64,000 bases of DNA from an uncultured Bacillota bacterium (GTDB lineage: Bacteria > Bacillota > Clostridia > Christensenellales > QAND01), in NCBI GenBank assembly GCA_905188085.1, contig CAJJKN010000008.1, positions 10,406 to 74,405 of the forward strand. Reading direction: 5' to 3'. The notes under the pieces are model-generated. The model worked only from the letters and a program-made list of their open reading frames with translations, was not told the DNA's origin and ran no database searches. Each line of letters begins with the position of its first letter. Position 1 is the first letter of the stretch. This document shows, in pieces, positions 1 through 6,842 of the stretch. The position numbers and the translations under genes are program-made.

Positions 1-435
1 TCTTGTTCCCCCCGCCTGCCGTCATTTTTCTTGCAGCCCAAAGCTTCCCTTCCGCCCACCGCTTCAAACCGCGCTGCGTCCTGTTTTCTTTCGCCTTTGC
101 TTGCCCGATCCGCGGCCATGCCCCGCTCACCCTTTTTGGTTTTTCCGCATCTGCGCTTTTCATTCGCTTTCCAACCCGCCCGTCCGCTTTCCCTTCGGCT
201 TTGTGCGCCGTTTGCTTCCGTTCCGCACCGTCCTCGGCGGCCGCGTTGGCCGTGTACCCCTAGCCCGCTTGCCGCGCTTGGCTTTTTCCCTTCCTGCACG
301 GTTTCCCGCCTTTCCAAACGCAGGCTATCCGTTTTCTCCCTCGGCAAACCTTTTTGGGCTGTCTCTCGTTTGCTTTCCGCCTTTTTCGCCGTCCCTGTCC
401 GGGGTTTTCCCGCCGCTTTCCCCCTTTTCCATGCA
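1..435. other. pyrimidine-rich stretch, no gene
   Basis: No convincing gene is visible. The + strand is strongly C/T-rich and open in several frames only because of its composition. The predicted peptides are low-complexity (Pro, Phe, Ser, Arg) and lack a ribosome binding site. Confidence 0.6.
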
Positions 436-436
436 C

Positions 437-465
437 AAAAAAAGGACCGGCACTTGGCCGGCCCC
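437..465 (-). terminator. intrinsic terminator of the sodium symporter gene
   Basis: Read on the minus strand, a GGCCGGC / GCCGGTC stem with a short loop is followed by seven T residues, just beyond the symporter stop codon. Confidence 0.8.
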
Positions 466-472
466 TGTTTTT

Positions 473-1837
473 TTACATAAAGAACTTTCCGATGTATCCC
501 TGAATGAAGATATACAATACCACAATCGGAATTACATATTTCATATAAATGCGAATGTTCGGAAATTTCATGCCCTCGCCGGTGTTGGCTTCCTGCAAAA
601 AGTTTTTCCAACCCCAGCCGCGTTTGGATACGCAGAACAACACATATACAATCGAGCCGATCGGCAAAATGTTGTTGCTGACCAAAAAGTCCTCAAAATC
701 CGTGATGGACATGCCCAAAATCTGCACGCCGGACCATACGTTCGAGCCCAAAAGCGCCGGCAGAGAAAGTACCAAAATGGCAATCAGGTTGATCAGGCAG
801 GCCTTTTTCCGGCTCCAGCCCCAAAGGTCCATCCCGAAGGACAAAATGTTTTCAAACACCGCCACCAGCGTGCTCAGCGCCGCAAACAGCATAAATACGA
901 AGAACAATGCGCCCCACAGCTGCCCCAGCGGTATTGTGTTAAAGATGTTGGGCAGCGTCACAAAGATCAGAGACGGGCCGGCATCCATCGGCACGCCGGA
1001 AGCCGAACAGGCCGGCAAAATGATAAGCCCGGCCATCACGGCCACAAACGTATCCAGCGCCGTGATGTTGATCGCTTCGCCCAAGATCCGCTTGTCTTTT
1101 TCCATATAGCTGCCGAAAATCGCCATGCTGCCCATGCCGATGGATAGCGTGAAAAACGCTTGCCCCATCGCGTCAAACAGCACCGTGGCCACGCCTCGCT
1201 CCGCGATCTTGCTAAAGTCCGGCACCAGATAATAGCGAAGCCCTTCGCCCGCGCCTTTGAGCGTCACGGAGTGAATTGCCAGCGCCACCATCAGCACGAT
1301 CAAAAGCACCATCATCACTTTGGTAATCTTTTCCACGCCGTTTTTCAAGCCCAGCGAGCAAATGCCAAAGCCCAGCAGCACCACGATCGCAAGGCAGAGA
1401 ATCTGCACCCACGGGTCCGCCACCATGGTGTTAAACTGGCTCTGCACGCCCGTAGCATCCATCCCTACAAAATCGCCTTTGAGCATTTTGACGATATACG
1501 CGAAAATCCATCCGGAAATCACCGTATAAAACATCATCAAAAGATAGTTGCCCGCCATGCCCAAATAGCTGTACAGGTGCCACTTTTTGCCCGGCGGCTC
1601 CAGCGCCTTAAACGAAGACGCCACGCTCAGCCGGCTGCCGCGCCCCACGGCAAATTCCGAAGTCATAATGGGAATCCCCAGCATGACCAGGAAAAACAGG
1701 TAGATCAAGATAAACGCTGCGCCGCCGTTTTGCCCCACCAGGTAGGGAAACCGCCACACGTTGCCCAGGCCGATGGCGCATCCTGCGGAAATCAGGATAA
1801 AGCCCAGCCTGGAACTAAATTTCTCCCTTTGTTTCAT
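473..1837 (-). CDS. neurotransmitter:sodium symporter (SNF/NSS) family transporter
   Basis: This is a 454-residue polytopic membrane protein of the sodium:neurotransmitter symporter family (LeuT/TnaT type), which takes up amino acids or related solutes with Na+. The N-terminus carries the family signature: a Ser-Arg-Leu-Gly-Phe segment, then GCAIGLGNVWRFPYL, which forms TM1 and part of the Na+/substrate site. About eleven hydrophobic segments follow. An upstream in-frame Met at 1855 exists, but the Met at 1837 has a GGGAGAGG ribosome binding site three bases upstream, so I chose it. The substrate cannot be read from sequence. A promoter and a hairpin with a T-tract lie between 1857 and 1945, so expression may be attenuated. 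Confidence 0.93.
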   Translation of the reverse strand: MKQREKFSSRLGFILISAGCAIGLGNVWRFPYLVGQNGGAAFILIYLFFLVMLGIPIMTSEFAVGRGSRLSVASSFKALEPPGKKWHLYSYLGMAGNYLLMMFYTVISGWIFAYIVKMLKGDFVGMDATGVQSQFNTMVADPWVQILCLAIVVLLGFGICSLGLKNGVEKITKVMMVLLIVLMVALAIHSVTLKGAGEGLRYYLVPDFSKIAERGVATVLFDAMGQAFFTLSIGMGSMAIFGSYMEKDKRILGEAINITALDTFVAVMAGLIILPACSASGVPMDAGPSLIFVTLPNIFNTIPLGQLWGALFFVFMLFAALSTLVAVFENILSFGMDLWGWSRKKACLINLIAILVLSLPALLGSNVWSGVQILGMSITDFEDFLVSNNILPIGSIVYVLFCVSKRGWGWKNFLQEANTGEGMKFPNIRIYMKYVIPIVVLYIFIQGYIGKFFM

Positions 1838-1856
1838 TTTCCTCTCCCTTTGCACA

Positions 1857-1889
1857 CAAAGAAAAAGCGCATGAGAAACCCTCCATGCG
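1857..1889 (-). promoter_or_regulatory. candidate leader attenuator before the symporter
   Basis: On the minus strand CGCATG, ten bases, then CATGCG is followed by CTTTTTCTTT, which is the form of an intrinsic terminator. It lies between the promoter at 1916-1945 and the symporter start, so it would have to be bypassed for expression. GCACAC/GTGTGC arms outside it could form an alternative pairing. The ligand or signal is unknown. Confidence 0.45.
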
Positions 1890-1915
1890 TTTGCGTGTGC
1901 TCTCTTATTATTTTT

Positions 1916-1945
1916 ACTTTATCATACCGCCCTATGGGTTTTCAA
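1916..1945 (-). promoter_or_regulatory. candidate sigma-A promoter of the symporter
   Basis: Minus strand: -35 TTGAAA (1940-1945), 18-base spacer, -10 TAAAGT (1916-1921). Confidence 0.5.
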
Positions 1946-2340
1946 GCTCTTTCCCCCGTTCCGCGGCGTTTTCTCCGCTGTTTTTTCTGCTTTGTTTTTG
2001 CCGTTTGCCCGCAAAATTTCAGATACCCCTTTGCCCGCCCGTTTTGTTTTTATACCGTATTAAATAATGCTCCGTTTTTCAAAAATCTCCCTCTGTATAT
2101 CGCCCGTCAACGCCCCTCTGCCCGTTTTCGCCGTGCCAAAAAGCCCGATAGAAAGGCACTTTCGCTCTCTTTCTGTCTTTTTTCCATCCCGTATTCTTCT
2201 TTTTAAATCTGCCTGCCCGCCCGCTTTTCGCCATACCCGTTCCCCCGCTCTTCTCCCCCGTTCGGCCCTTTTTCGCCCGCTTTTTGTGCCCTGCACGCCT
2301 CCCTATTTTCAAAATCGCACAAATTTCTAAAAAAATGTCG
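1946..2340. other. pyrimidine-rich intergenic DNA, no gene
   Basis: About 400 bases between two divergently transcribed genes. The + strand is C/T-rich. No open frame with a ribosome binding site or recognisable product is visible. Confidence 0.6.
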
Positions 2341-2343
2341 CTT

Positions 2344-2361
2344 TTGATAACTTTTTAACAA
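2344..2361. promoter_or_regulatory. candidate Rex (redox repressor) operator
   Basis: TTGATAA-CTTT-TTAACAA is an inverted repeat differing at one position from the clostridial Rex consensus TTGTTAA-N4-TTAACAA. It ends eight bases before the -35 box of the hydrogenase promoter. Rex senses NADH/NAD+ and commonly represses fermentation and hydrogen-metabolism genes, which fits this location. No rex gene is in the window. Confidence 0.6.
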
Positions 2362-2368
2362 ACTTTGA

Positions 2369-2397
2369 TTGAAAAAGAACAATCTCAATGCTACAAT
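2369..2397 (+). promoter_or_regulatory. promoter of the hydrogenase gene
   Basis: -35 TTGAAA (2369-2374), 17-base spacer, -10 TACAAT (2392-2397). A strong AAGGAG ribosome binding site follows at 2420-2425. Confidence 0.75.
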
Positions 2398-2432
2398 AGG
2401 CGCAAGATTATGATTATGTAAGGAGTATTGCC

Positions 2433-3938
2433 ATGAGAGGAATCTATTCTTCCGTGACGGATATTCGCCGCAAAGTTTTTACCGAAGTTGCCCGCCTTGC
2501 CTATGAGGGCGGCGATTACAGCCGCATTGAGGAGCTGCCGTATAAAATCGTGCCGGGCGAAGTGGCCATGCATCGCCAGAGCATCTTTTTGGAGCGCGCC
2601 ATCGTCGGCGAACGCCTGCGCCTTGCCATCGGCCTGCCCCTGCGCCCGATCGATGAGCACGCCCCCGTTTCCGAGGGCATTGTGGAAAGCGCCATTGCCG
2701 ATAAATACTATGATCCGCCGCTGGTAAACATCATCAAATTTGCCTGCAATAAATGTCCGGAAAAATCCTTTCATGTTTCGGATATGTGCCAGGGCTGTCT
2801 GGCGCATCCCTGCGTGGAGGTTTGCCCGAAAAAGGCCATCCGGCTTGAAAACGGCAAATCCGTGATTGATCAGGAAAAATGTATCAAGTGCGGCCGCTGC
2901 AAAGATGTCTGTCCGTACGGGGCCATTTTGAAAATGGAGCGCCCCTGCGCCAAAGCCTGCGGTATGGACGCCATCGGCACGGACGAGCATGGCCACGCAA
3001 AGATCGATTATGATAAGTGCGTTTCCTGCGGCATGTGTTTGGTAAACTGCCCGTTCGGCGCCATTGCCGATAAAGGACAGATCTTCCAGCTCATCCATTC
3101 CATCAACCGGGGCGACCGCGTGATCGCCATCGTCGCGCCCGCGTTTATCAATCAGTTCGGGCCGGAGATGACGCCGGAAAAACTGAAACCCGCCATGAAA
3201 ATGCTGGGCTTTGATGATGTGGTGGAAGTGGCCATCGGCGCAGACCTTTGCACCATCGAAGAAGCCAAGGACTTTATGGAAAAAGTGCCGGCAGAGCAGC
3301 CGTTTATGGCCACGTCCTGCTGCCCGTCCTGGTCTATGATGGCCAAAAAGCTGTTCCCCACCCTGGCGCCGTATATCTCCATGGCCCTCACGCCCATGGT
3401 GCTTACCGCCCGCCTGATGAAAAAAGAGCATAAAAACTGCCGCGTGGCGTTCATCGGCCCCTGCGCTGCCAAAAAACTGGAAGCAAGCCGCCGCACCATC
3501 CGCAGCGATGTAGATTTTGTTTTAACCTTTGAAGAGCTCATGGGTATGTTCCAGGCCAAAGGCGTAAACTTTGCTACCGTGGAGCCCGGCGAACCGTTTG
3601 TCGATTCCACCGCGGCCGGCCGCGGGTTTGCCGTCGGCGGCGGCGTAGCCCAGGCCGTTGCGGATTGCATCAAGCAGATCGATCCGGATCGTGAAGTGAA
3701 GGTACAGTCCGCCCAGGGCCTGCACGATTGCAAGCGCATGCTCATGTTGGCCAAGGCCGGCAAATACGACGGCTATCTGTTGGAGGGCATGGGTTGCCCC
3801 GGCGGTTGCGTGGCCGGCGCCGGCACCTTGCAGCCCATCAGCAAATCCGCCGCCAGCGTAAAACAATACATGAACAAAGCAGATCTCAAGCTCGCTTCCG
3901 AAAGCCAGTATTCTTTCATCTTGGAAAAGCTGGATTGA
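2433..3938 (+). CDS. [FeFe] hydrogenase, monomeric, group B-like
   Basis: A 501-residue iron-only hydrogenase that catalyses reversible H2 formation, probably disposing of ferredoxin electrons in the cytoplasm. Three H-cluster signatures are present: L1 TSCCPSW (residues 294-300), L2 GPCAAKKLE, and L3 EGMGCPGGCVAGAG. The L3 form EGMGC and the absence of a MACPGGC-type motif match the group B monomeric enzymes of Clostridia rather than group A. Upstream, at about residues 105-215, lie Cys-rich ferredoxin segments (CIKCGRCKDVCP, CVSCGMCLVNCP) for 4Fe-4S clusters. No hydrogenase maturation genes (hydE/F/G) or diaphorase subunits are nearby, so it appears to be a single-gene unit, with a Rex-like operator and promoter upstream and its own terminator. 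Confidence 0.93.
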   Translation: MRGIYSSVTDIRRKVFTEVARLAYEGGDYSRIEELPYKIVPGEVAMHRQSIFLERAIVGERLRLAIGLPLRPIDEHAPVSEGIVESAIADKYYDPPLVNIIKFACNKCPEKSFHVSDMCQGCLAHPCVEVCPKKAIRLENGKSVIDQEKCIKCGRCKDVCPYGAILKMERPCAKACGMDAIGTDEHGHAKIDYDKCVSCGMCLVNCPFGAIADKGQIFQLIHSINRGDRVIAIVAPAFINQFGPEMTPEKLKPAMKMLGFDDVVEVAIGADLCTIEEAKDFMEKVPAEQPFMATSCCPSWSMMAKKLFPTLAPYISMALTPMVLTARLMKKEHKNCRVAFIGPCAAKKLEASRRTIRSDVDFVLTFEELMGMFQAKGVNFATVEPGEPFVDSTAAGRGFAVGGGVAQAVADCIKQIDPDREVKVQSAQGLHDCKRMLMLAKAGKYDGYLLEGMGCPGGCVAGAGTLQPISKSAASVKQYMNKADLKLASESQYSFILEKLD

Positions 3939-3950
3939 TCTTTAATCCCT

Positions 3951-3979
3951 CAAAAGGCCGCAATGTTTGCGGCCTTTTT
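3951..3979 (+). terminator. terminator of the hydrogenase gene
   Basis: AAAGGCCGCA, a four-base loop, TGCGGCCTTTTT, directly after the stop codon. Confidence 0.85.
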
Positions 3980-4087
3980 CTTCTGCCCTCTATTGCCTTA
4001 CACTTTGTTATTGCATATATCCCCCACCTGCTTTATAATCGAAAAGGCAAAAAAACGGTTTTCTGCCGGGCCCGGGGGATATGTGCC

Positions 4088-4684
4088 ATGAAACACATCA
4101 TTTTTGATATCGGCAACGTTCTGTTGTCCTTTCATCCGAAAGCCTACCTGCTTTCTCATTTTTCCGCCCCCACGGCGGAGGCCCTTATGTCCATCGTGTT
4201 TGAAAGCGAACAGTGGGTAGAGTTAGACAGGGGCACCCTTTCTTATGCGCAGGCCATCGCGCTTCTTTCGGAAAAGCATCCTGCCTATGCTGCTGAAATT
4301 GCCTATGTTTTGCAGCATTGGACGCAGCTCATGGCCCCCATGGCCCGCAACGTTGCCTTGGCAGAGCAGCTCAAATCCAACGGCTATTCGCTGTATCTTC
4401 TGTCCAATTTTCATCGGGAAGCATTTGAGATTCTCTTTGAAAAATACGCGTTTTTCTCTCTGTTTGATGGCCGTATCGTCTCCGCATATGAACATTGCCT
4501 AAAGCCGGAGCCCGCCATCTATCGGCGGCTGCTGGCCCGCTACGGTCTCTGCGCACAAGACTGCGTTTTTATCGATGACACCGCCGTTAATATCCGCGCT
4601 GCCGAATGCCTGGGCATCTGCGGCATTCACCTGCCCTACGGGGCGGACCTTACCCCCGCGCTAAAAGCCCTCGGCCTTCTCTGA
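4088..4684 (+). CDS. HAD-superfamily hydrolase (YihX-like)
   Basis: A 198-residue haloacid dehalogenase-type phosphatase, subfamily IA. Motif I is FDIGNVL at residues 6-12, the form seen in YihX-type sugar-phosphate phosphatases. Motif II is LLSNFH, the motif III Lys lies in LKPEPAIYRRLL, and motif IV is FIDDTAVNIRAAE. The start at 4088 is preceded by a GGGGGA stretch at suitable distance. The in-frame upstream extension runs antisense to other sequence and has no family similarity. The substrate cannot be predicted. The gene lies alone between the hydrogenase terminator and the transaldolase-like gene. Confidence 0.85.
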   Translation: MKHIIFDIGNVLLSFHPKAYLLSHFSAPTAEALMSIVFESEQWVELDRGTLSYAQAIALLSEKHPAYAAEIAYVLQHWTQLMAPMARNVALAEQLKSNGYSLYLLSNFHREAFEILFEKYAFFSLFDGRIVSAYEHCLKPEPAIYRRLLARYGLCAQDCVFIDDTAVNIRAAECLGICGIHLPYGADLTPALKALGLL

Positions 4685-4837
4685 TTTTTTCGGCTGCCCT
4701 TTTTTCCGCAGCCGTTATTCTGTATGGTTTCTGCTTTTCCCCTTTCAGTAAGTCTTTCTTTGTCTGCACACTTTATGTCGTTTTATTAGTTGTTTTTATT
4801 ATTTATATTCTATTTAAATATATAGGAGGTTTTTTCT

Positions 4838-5917
4838 ATGCTTACAGACTTTGCAGCACAATTCCCTACCACCGATCTCTGGCTGGACTCCATGGTTGAA
4901 GAAGACATTCGCTTTGCCCTTTCCCACGGTTCCAAGGGGATCACCACCGCCCCCTCCATCACCCGCGCTTCCCTGGAAGCGGAGCATGATGTCTGGGCGC
5001 CTGTGCTCCTTTCCCAAATGGAGCGCCAGCCCGCCGCCACAGAGCGCCGGTTGCTTTGGTCCGCCATGTATGAACTGGCCGGCCAACGCGCCAAAACGGT
5101 GCTGCCGCTGTATGATGCAAACGGCACCAGCGGCCGATTTGCCATTCAGGTGGATATCTATCACTATAACGATACCAAAGCCATGATCGAACAGGCCCGG
5201 CATATCCATTCTCTCGGCAGCAACTTTTTTGTAAAAATCCCCACCACCGCCGCAGGGCTTATCGCCATGGAGGAAATTGTAGCCGAAGGGCACAGCGTCA
5301 TGGCCACCTCCTGCGCCAGCGTTTCCCAGGTGTCTGCCGCCGTGGAAGCGTTGGAGCGCGGCTACGACCGCTGCGTAAAAGCCGGCCGCAGCACAGAGGG
5401 GCTCAGCCTGGCATGCGCCATGCAGCTCGGCTTTCAGGATGCCTGCATTCACAACTATGCCGCCCAGCACGGCCTTAGCTTAAGCTGCGGCGCGCAGCAA
5501 TACGGCGCCGTGGCCGTCGGCAAAAAGGCCTACGAGCTCATCCGCCGCAAAGGCAGCCGCGTTCGCTTTGTGCTTTCCAATTTCACCGAAGATCTGCATT
5601 GGACAGAGTTTGTCGGCGGCGATTTAATCATGACCATGCCTATGCGCTGGCAAACCAAGCTGGAGGCAATTTCCTCCTATCAGTCCCGGATTGATGCGGC
5701 CGTAGATGAGCAAATCATTCAGGAGCTGACGGATAAAATCCCGCATTTTGCCAAAGAATATCAGGAAAATGCCCTCTCTCCCGAAGAATTTTTAACCTTC
5801 CCCACCGTTTCCCGCATCATCAATGCGTTCTTGGTTTCCTATCATAAAGCGCTGTTGATGACGCGAAGCATCATCCTGCCGGATCCCTGCGGCTCCGAAG
5901 CGCCGTTTGTCTATTAA
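4838..5917 (+). CDS. transaldolase family protein
   Basis: A 359-residue TIM-barrel enzyme of the transaldolase family. Conserved features include LWLDSM near the N-terminus, GITTAPSIT (the GaTTNPsi-like segment), FVKIPTTAAGL with the expected Schiff-base Lys at about residue 132, and VMATSCASVSQ. Classical transaldolase moves a dihydroxyacetone unit between sugar phosphates. This longer clostridial branch may have a different substrate, so I give no gene symbol. The ribosome binding site TAGGAGG is strong, seven bases upstream of the ATG. The next gene downstream is the pfl operon with its own promoter, so this is probably monocistronic. Confidence 0.8.
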   Translation: MLTDFAAQFPTTDLWLDSMVEEDIRFALSHGSKGITTAPSITRASLEAEHDVWAPVLLSQMERQPAATERRLLWSAMYELAGQRAKTVLPLYDANGTSGRFAIQVDIYHYNDTKAMIEQARHIHSLGSNFFVKIPTTAAGLIAMEEIVAEGHSVMATSCASVSQVSAAVEALERGYDRCVKAGRSTEGLSLACAMQLGFQDACIHNYAAQHGLSLSCGAQQYGAVAVGKKAYELIRRKGSRVRFVLSNFTEDLHWTEFVGGDLIMTMPMRWQTKLEAISSYQSRIDAAVDEQIIQELTDKIPHFAKEYQENALSPEEFLTFPTVSRIINAFLVSYHKALLMTRSIILPDPCGSEAPFVY

Positions 5918-5942
5918 CCCTCTTTCATTTCTCAAAAAACGC

Positions 5943-5972
5943 TTGACAGCAGGGGTTTCCTTCCTGTATCTT
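5943..5972 (+). promoter_or_regulatory. promoter of the pflA-pflB operon
   Basis: -35 TTGACA (5943-5948), then a TATCTT-like -10 at 5967-5972 (18-base spacer). The predicted transcript start coincides with the 5' end of the ZTP aptamer. Confidence 0.65.
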
Positions 5973-5976
5973 TGAA

Positions 5977-6051
5977 GTAGGTCATATGACTGACGGATTT
6001 GTGGAGTATACCACATGGAGTATGATCTTTTTAAGCCGACCGTCTGGGCAC
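5977..6051 (+). ncRNA. ZTP (ZMP) riboswitch, pfl RNA motif
   Basis: The leader reproduces the conserved pfl motif: AGGTCATATGACTGACGG (5' domain), a GTGGAGTATACCAC hairpin followed by ATGGAGTATGA, a U-rich linker, and the 3' domain GCCGACCGTCTGGGCA, whose CCGNCUGGGC core is the motif's hallmark. This class binds the purine-biosynthesis alarmone ZTP/ZMP, which signals 10-formyl-tetrahydrofolate shortage, and typically turns genes on. That fits pyruvate formate-lyase, which makes formate for the one-carbon pool. The 3' domain also forms the 5' arm of the terminator at 6035-6083, so ligand binding would block termination. Confidence 0.9.
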
Positions 6052-6083
6052 ACAATACCCAGTCGTTCGGCTTTTCTCTTTTT
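6035..6083 (+). terminator. expression-platform terminator of the ZTP riboswitch
   Basis: GCCGACCGTCTGGG pairs with CCCAGTCGTTCGGC (14 positions, two mismatches) across a nine-base loop, followed by TTTTCTCTTTTT. The 5' arm is shared with the aptamer core. Confidence 0.85.
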
Positions 6084-6098
6084 CGGGAGGCGACATCA

Positions 6099-6830
6099 TT
6101 GATAACCGGTCGTGTTCATTCTCTGGAATCCATGGGCTTGGTAGACGGCCCCGGCATCCGCACGGTGGTGTTTTTGCAGGGCTGCCGCCTGCGCTGTTCG
6201 TTTTGCCATAACCCGGATACCTGGCAGCTCTCCGGCGGCGAAGTGTTTTCCGCAGAGCAGCTGATGACAAAAATCCGCCGCTTTAAGCCATACTTTCTCC
6301 GCAGCGGCGGCGGGGTCACGTTTTCCGGCGGCGAGCCGCTTTTGCAGCCTGCCTTTTTGCTGGAAATGCTAAAGCTGCTCAAGCGCGAGGGCATTCATAC
6401 CTGTCTGGATACCGCCGGCGTAGGTGAGGGTGATTATACCGAAATCCTCCGCCATACCGACCTGATTCTTTACGACATCAAGCACATCGACCCCGCGCTC
6501 TATCAATCGATGACCGGGCAGCCCATCTGCCATACCCAATCGTTTTTGCAGCAGGCACAGCGCCTGGGCGTACCGCTTTGGATTCGCCATGTGCTGGTGC
6601 CCGGCCAAACGGACAGCCCCGCGCATTTGAAAAAGCTGCAAGCGTTTGTCAGCACCTTATCCCATGTGGAAAAGGTAGAGCTTTTGCCCTATCATCTGCT
6701 GGGTGTTCATAAATACGAGGCCATGGGTCTATCCTATCCGCTTTGCGGCGTGCCCGCCATGGATCAGGACAAGGCCGCGGCCTTGCAAACGGAATTTTTC
6801 CCCACAACCGCTTCACACGATAATTTTTAA
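6099..6830 (+). CDS. pflA: pyruvate formate-lyase-activating enzyme
   Basis: A radical SAM protein (243 residues) that installs the glycyl radical on pyruvate formate-lyase. The CxxxCxxC cluster motif is at Cys29, Cys33 and Cys36 (GCRLRCSFCHNPDTW), followed by the SAM-binding TFSGGEPLLQ segment. I chose the TTG at 6099, with GGGAGG eight bases upstream. The resulting protein begins ITGRVHSLESMG..DGPGIR, as typical PflA does, and has the usual length. The ATG at 6015 lies inside the riboswitch aptamer, upstream of the terminator, and would add 28 residues without family similarity. The gene is 12 bases from pflB, so the two are co-transcribed. Confidence 0.95.
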   Translation: MITGRVHSLESMGLVDGPGIRTVVFLQGCRLRCSFCHNPDTWQLSGGEVFSAEQLMTKIRRFKPYFLRSGGGVTFSGGEPLLQPAFLLEMLKLLKREGIHTCLDTAGVGEGDYTEILRHTDLILYDIKHIDPALYQSMTGQPICHTQSFLQQAQRLGVPLWIRHVLVPGQTDSPAHLKKLQAFVSTLSHVEKVELLPYHLLGVHKYEAMGLSYPLCGVPAMDQDKAAALQTEFFPTTASHDNF

Positions 6831-6842
6831 GGAGGCATTTGC

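Noticed and set aside
101..2206. Long + strand open frames opposite the sodium symporter gene
   Set aside because: They are His/Arg/Gln-rich antisense shadows of a clear minus-strand transporter, with no ribosome binding site or family similarity.
6015..6098. Use of the ATG at 6015 as the start of PflA
   Set aside because: It lies within the ZTP aptamer, upstream of the terminator, and the added residues do not match the family.
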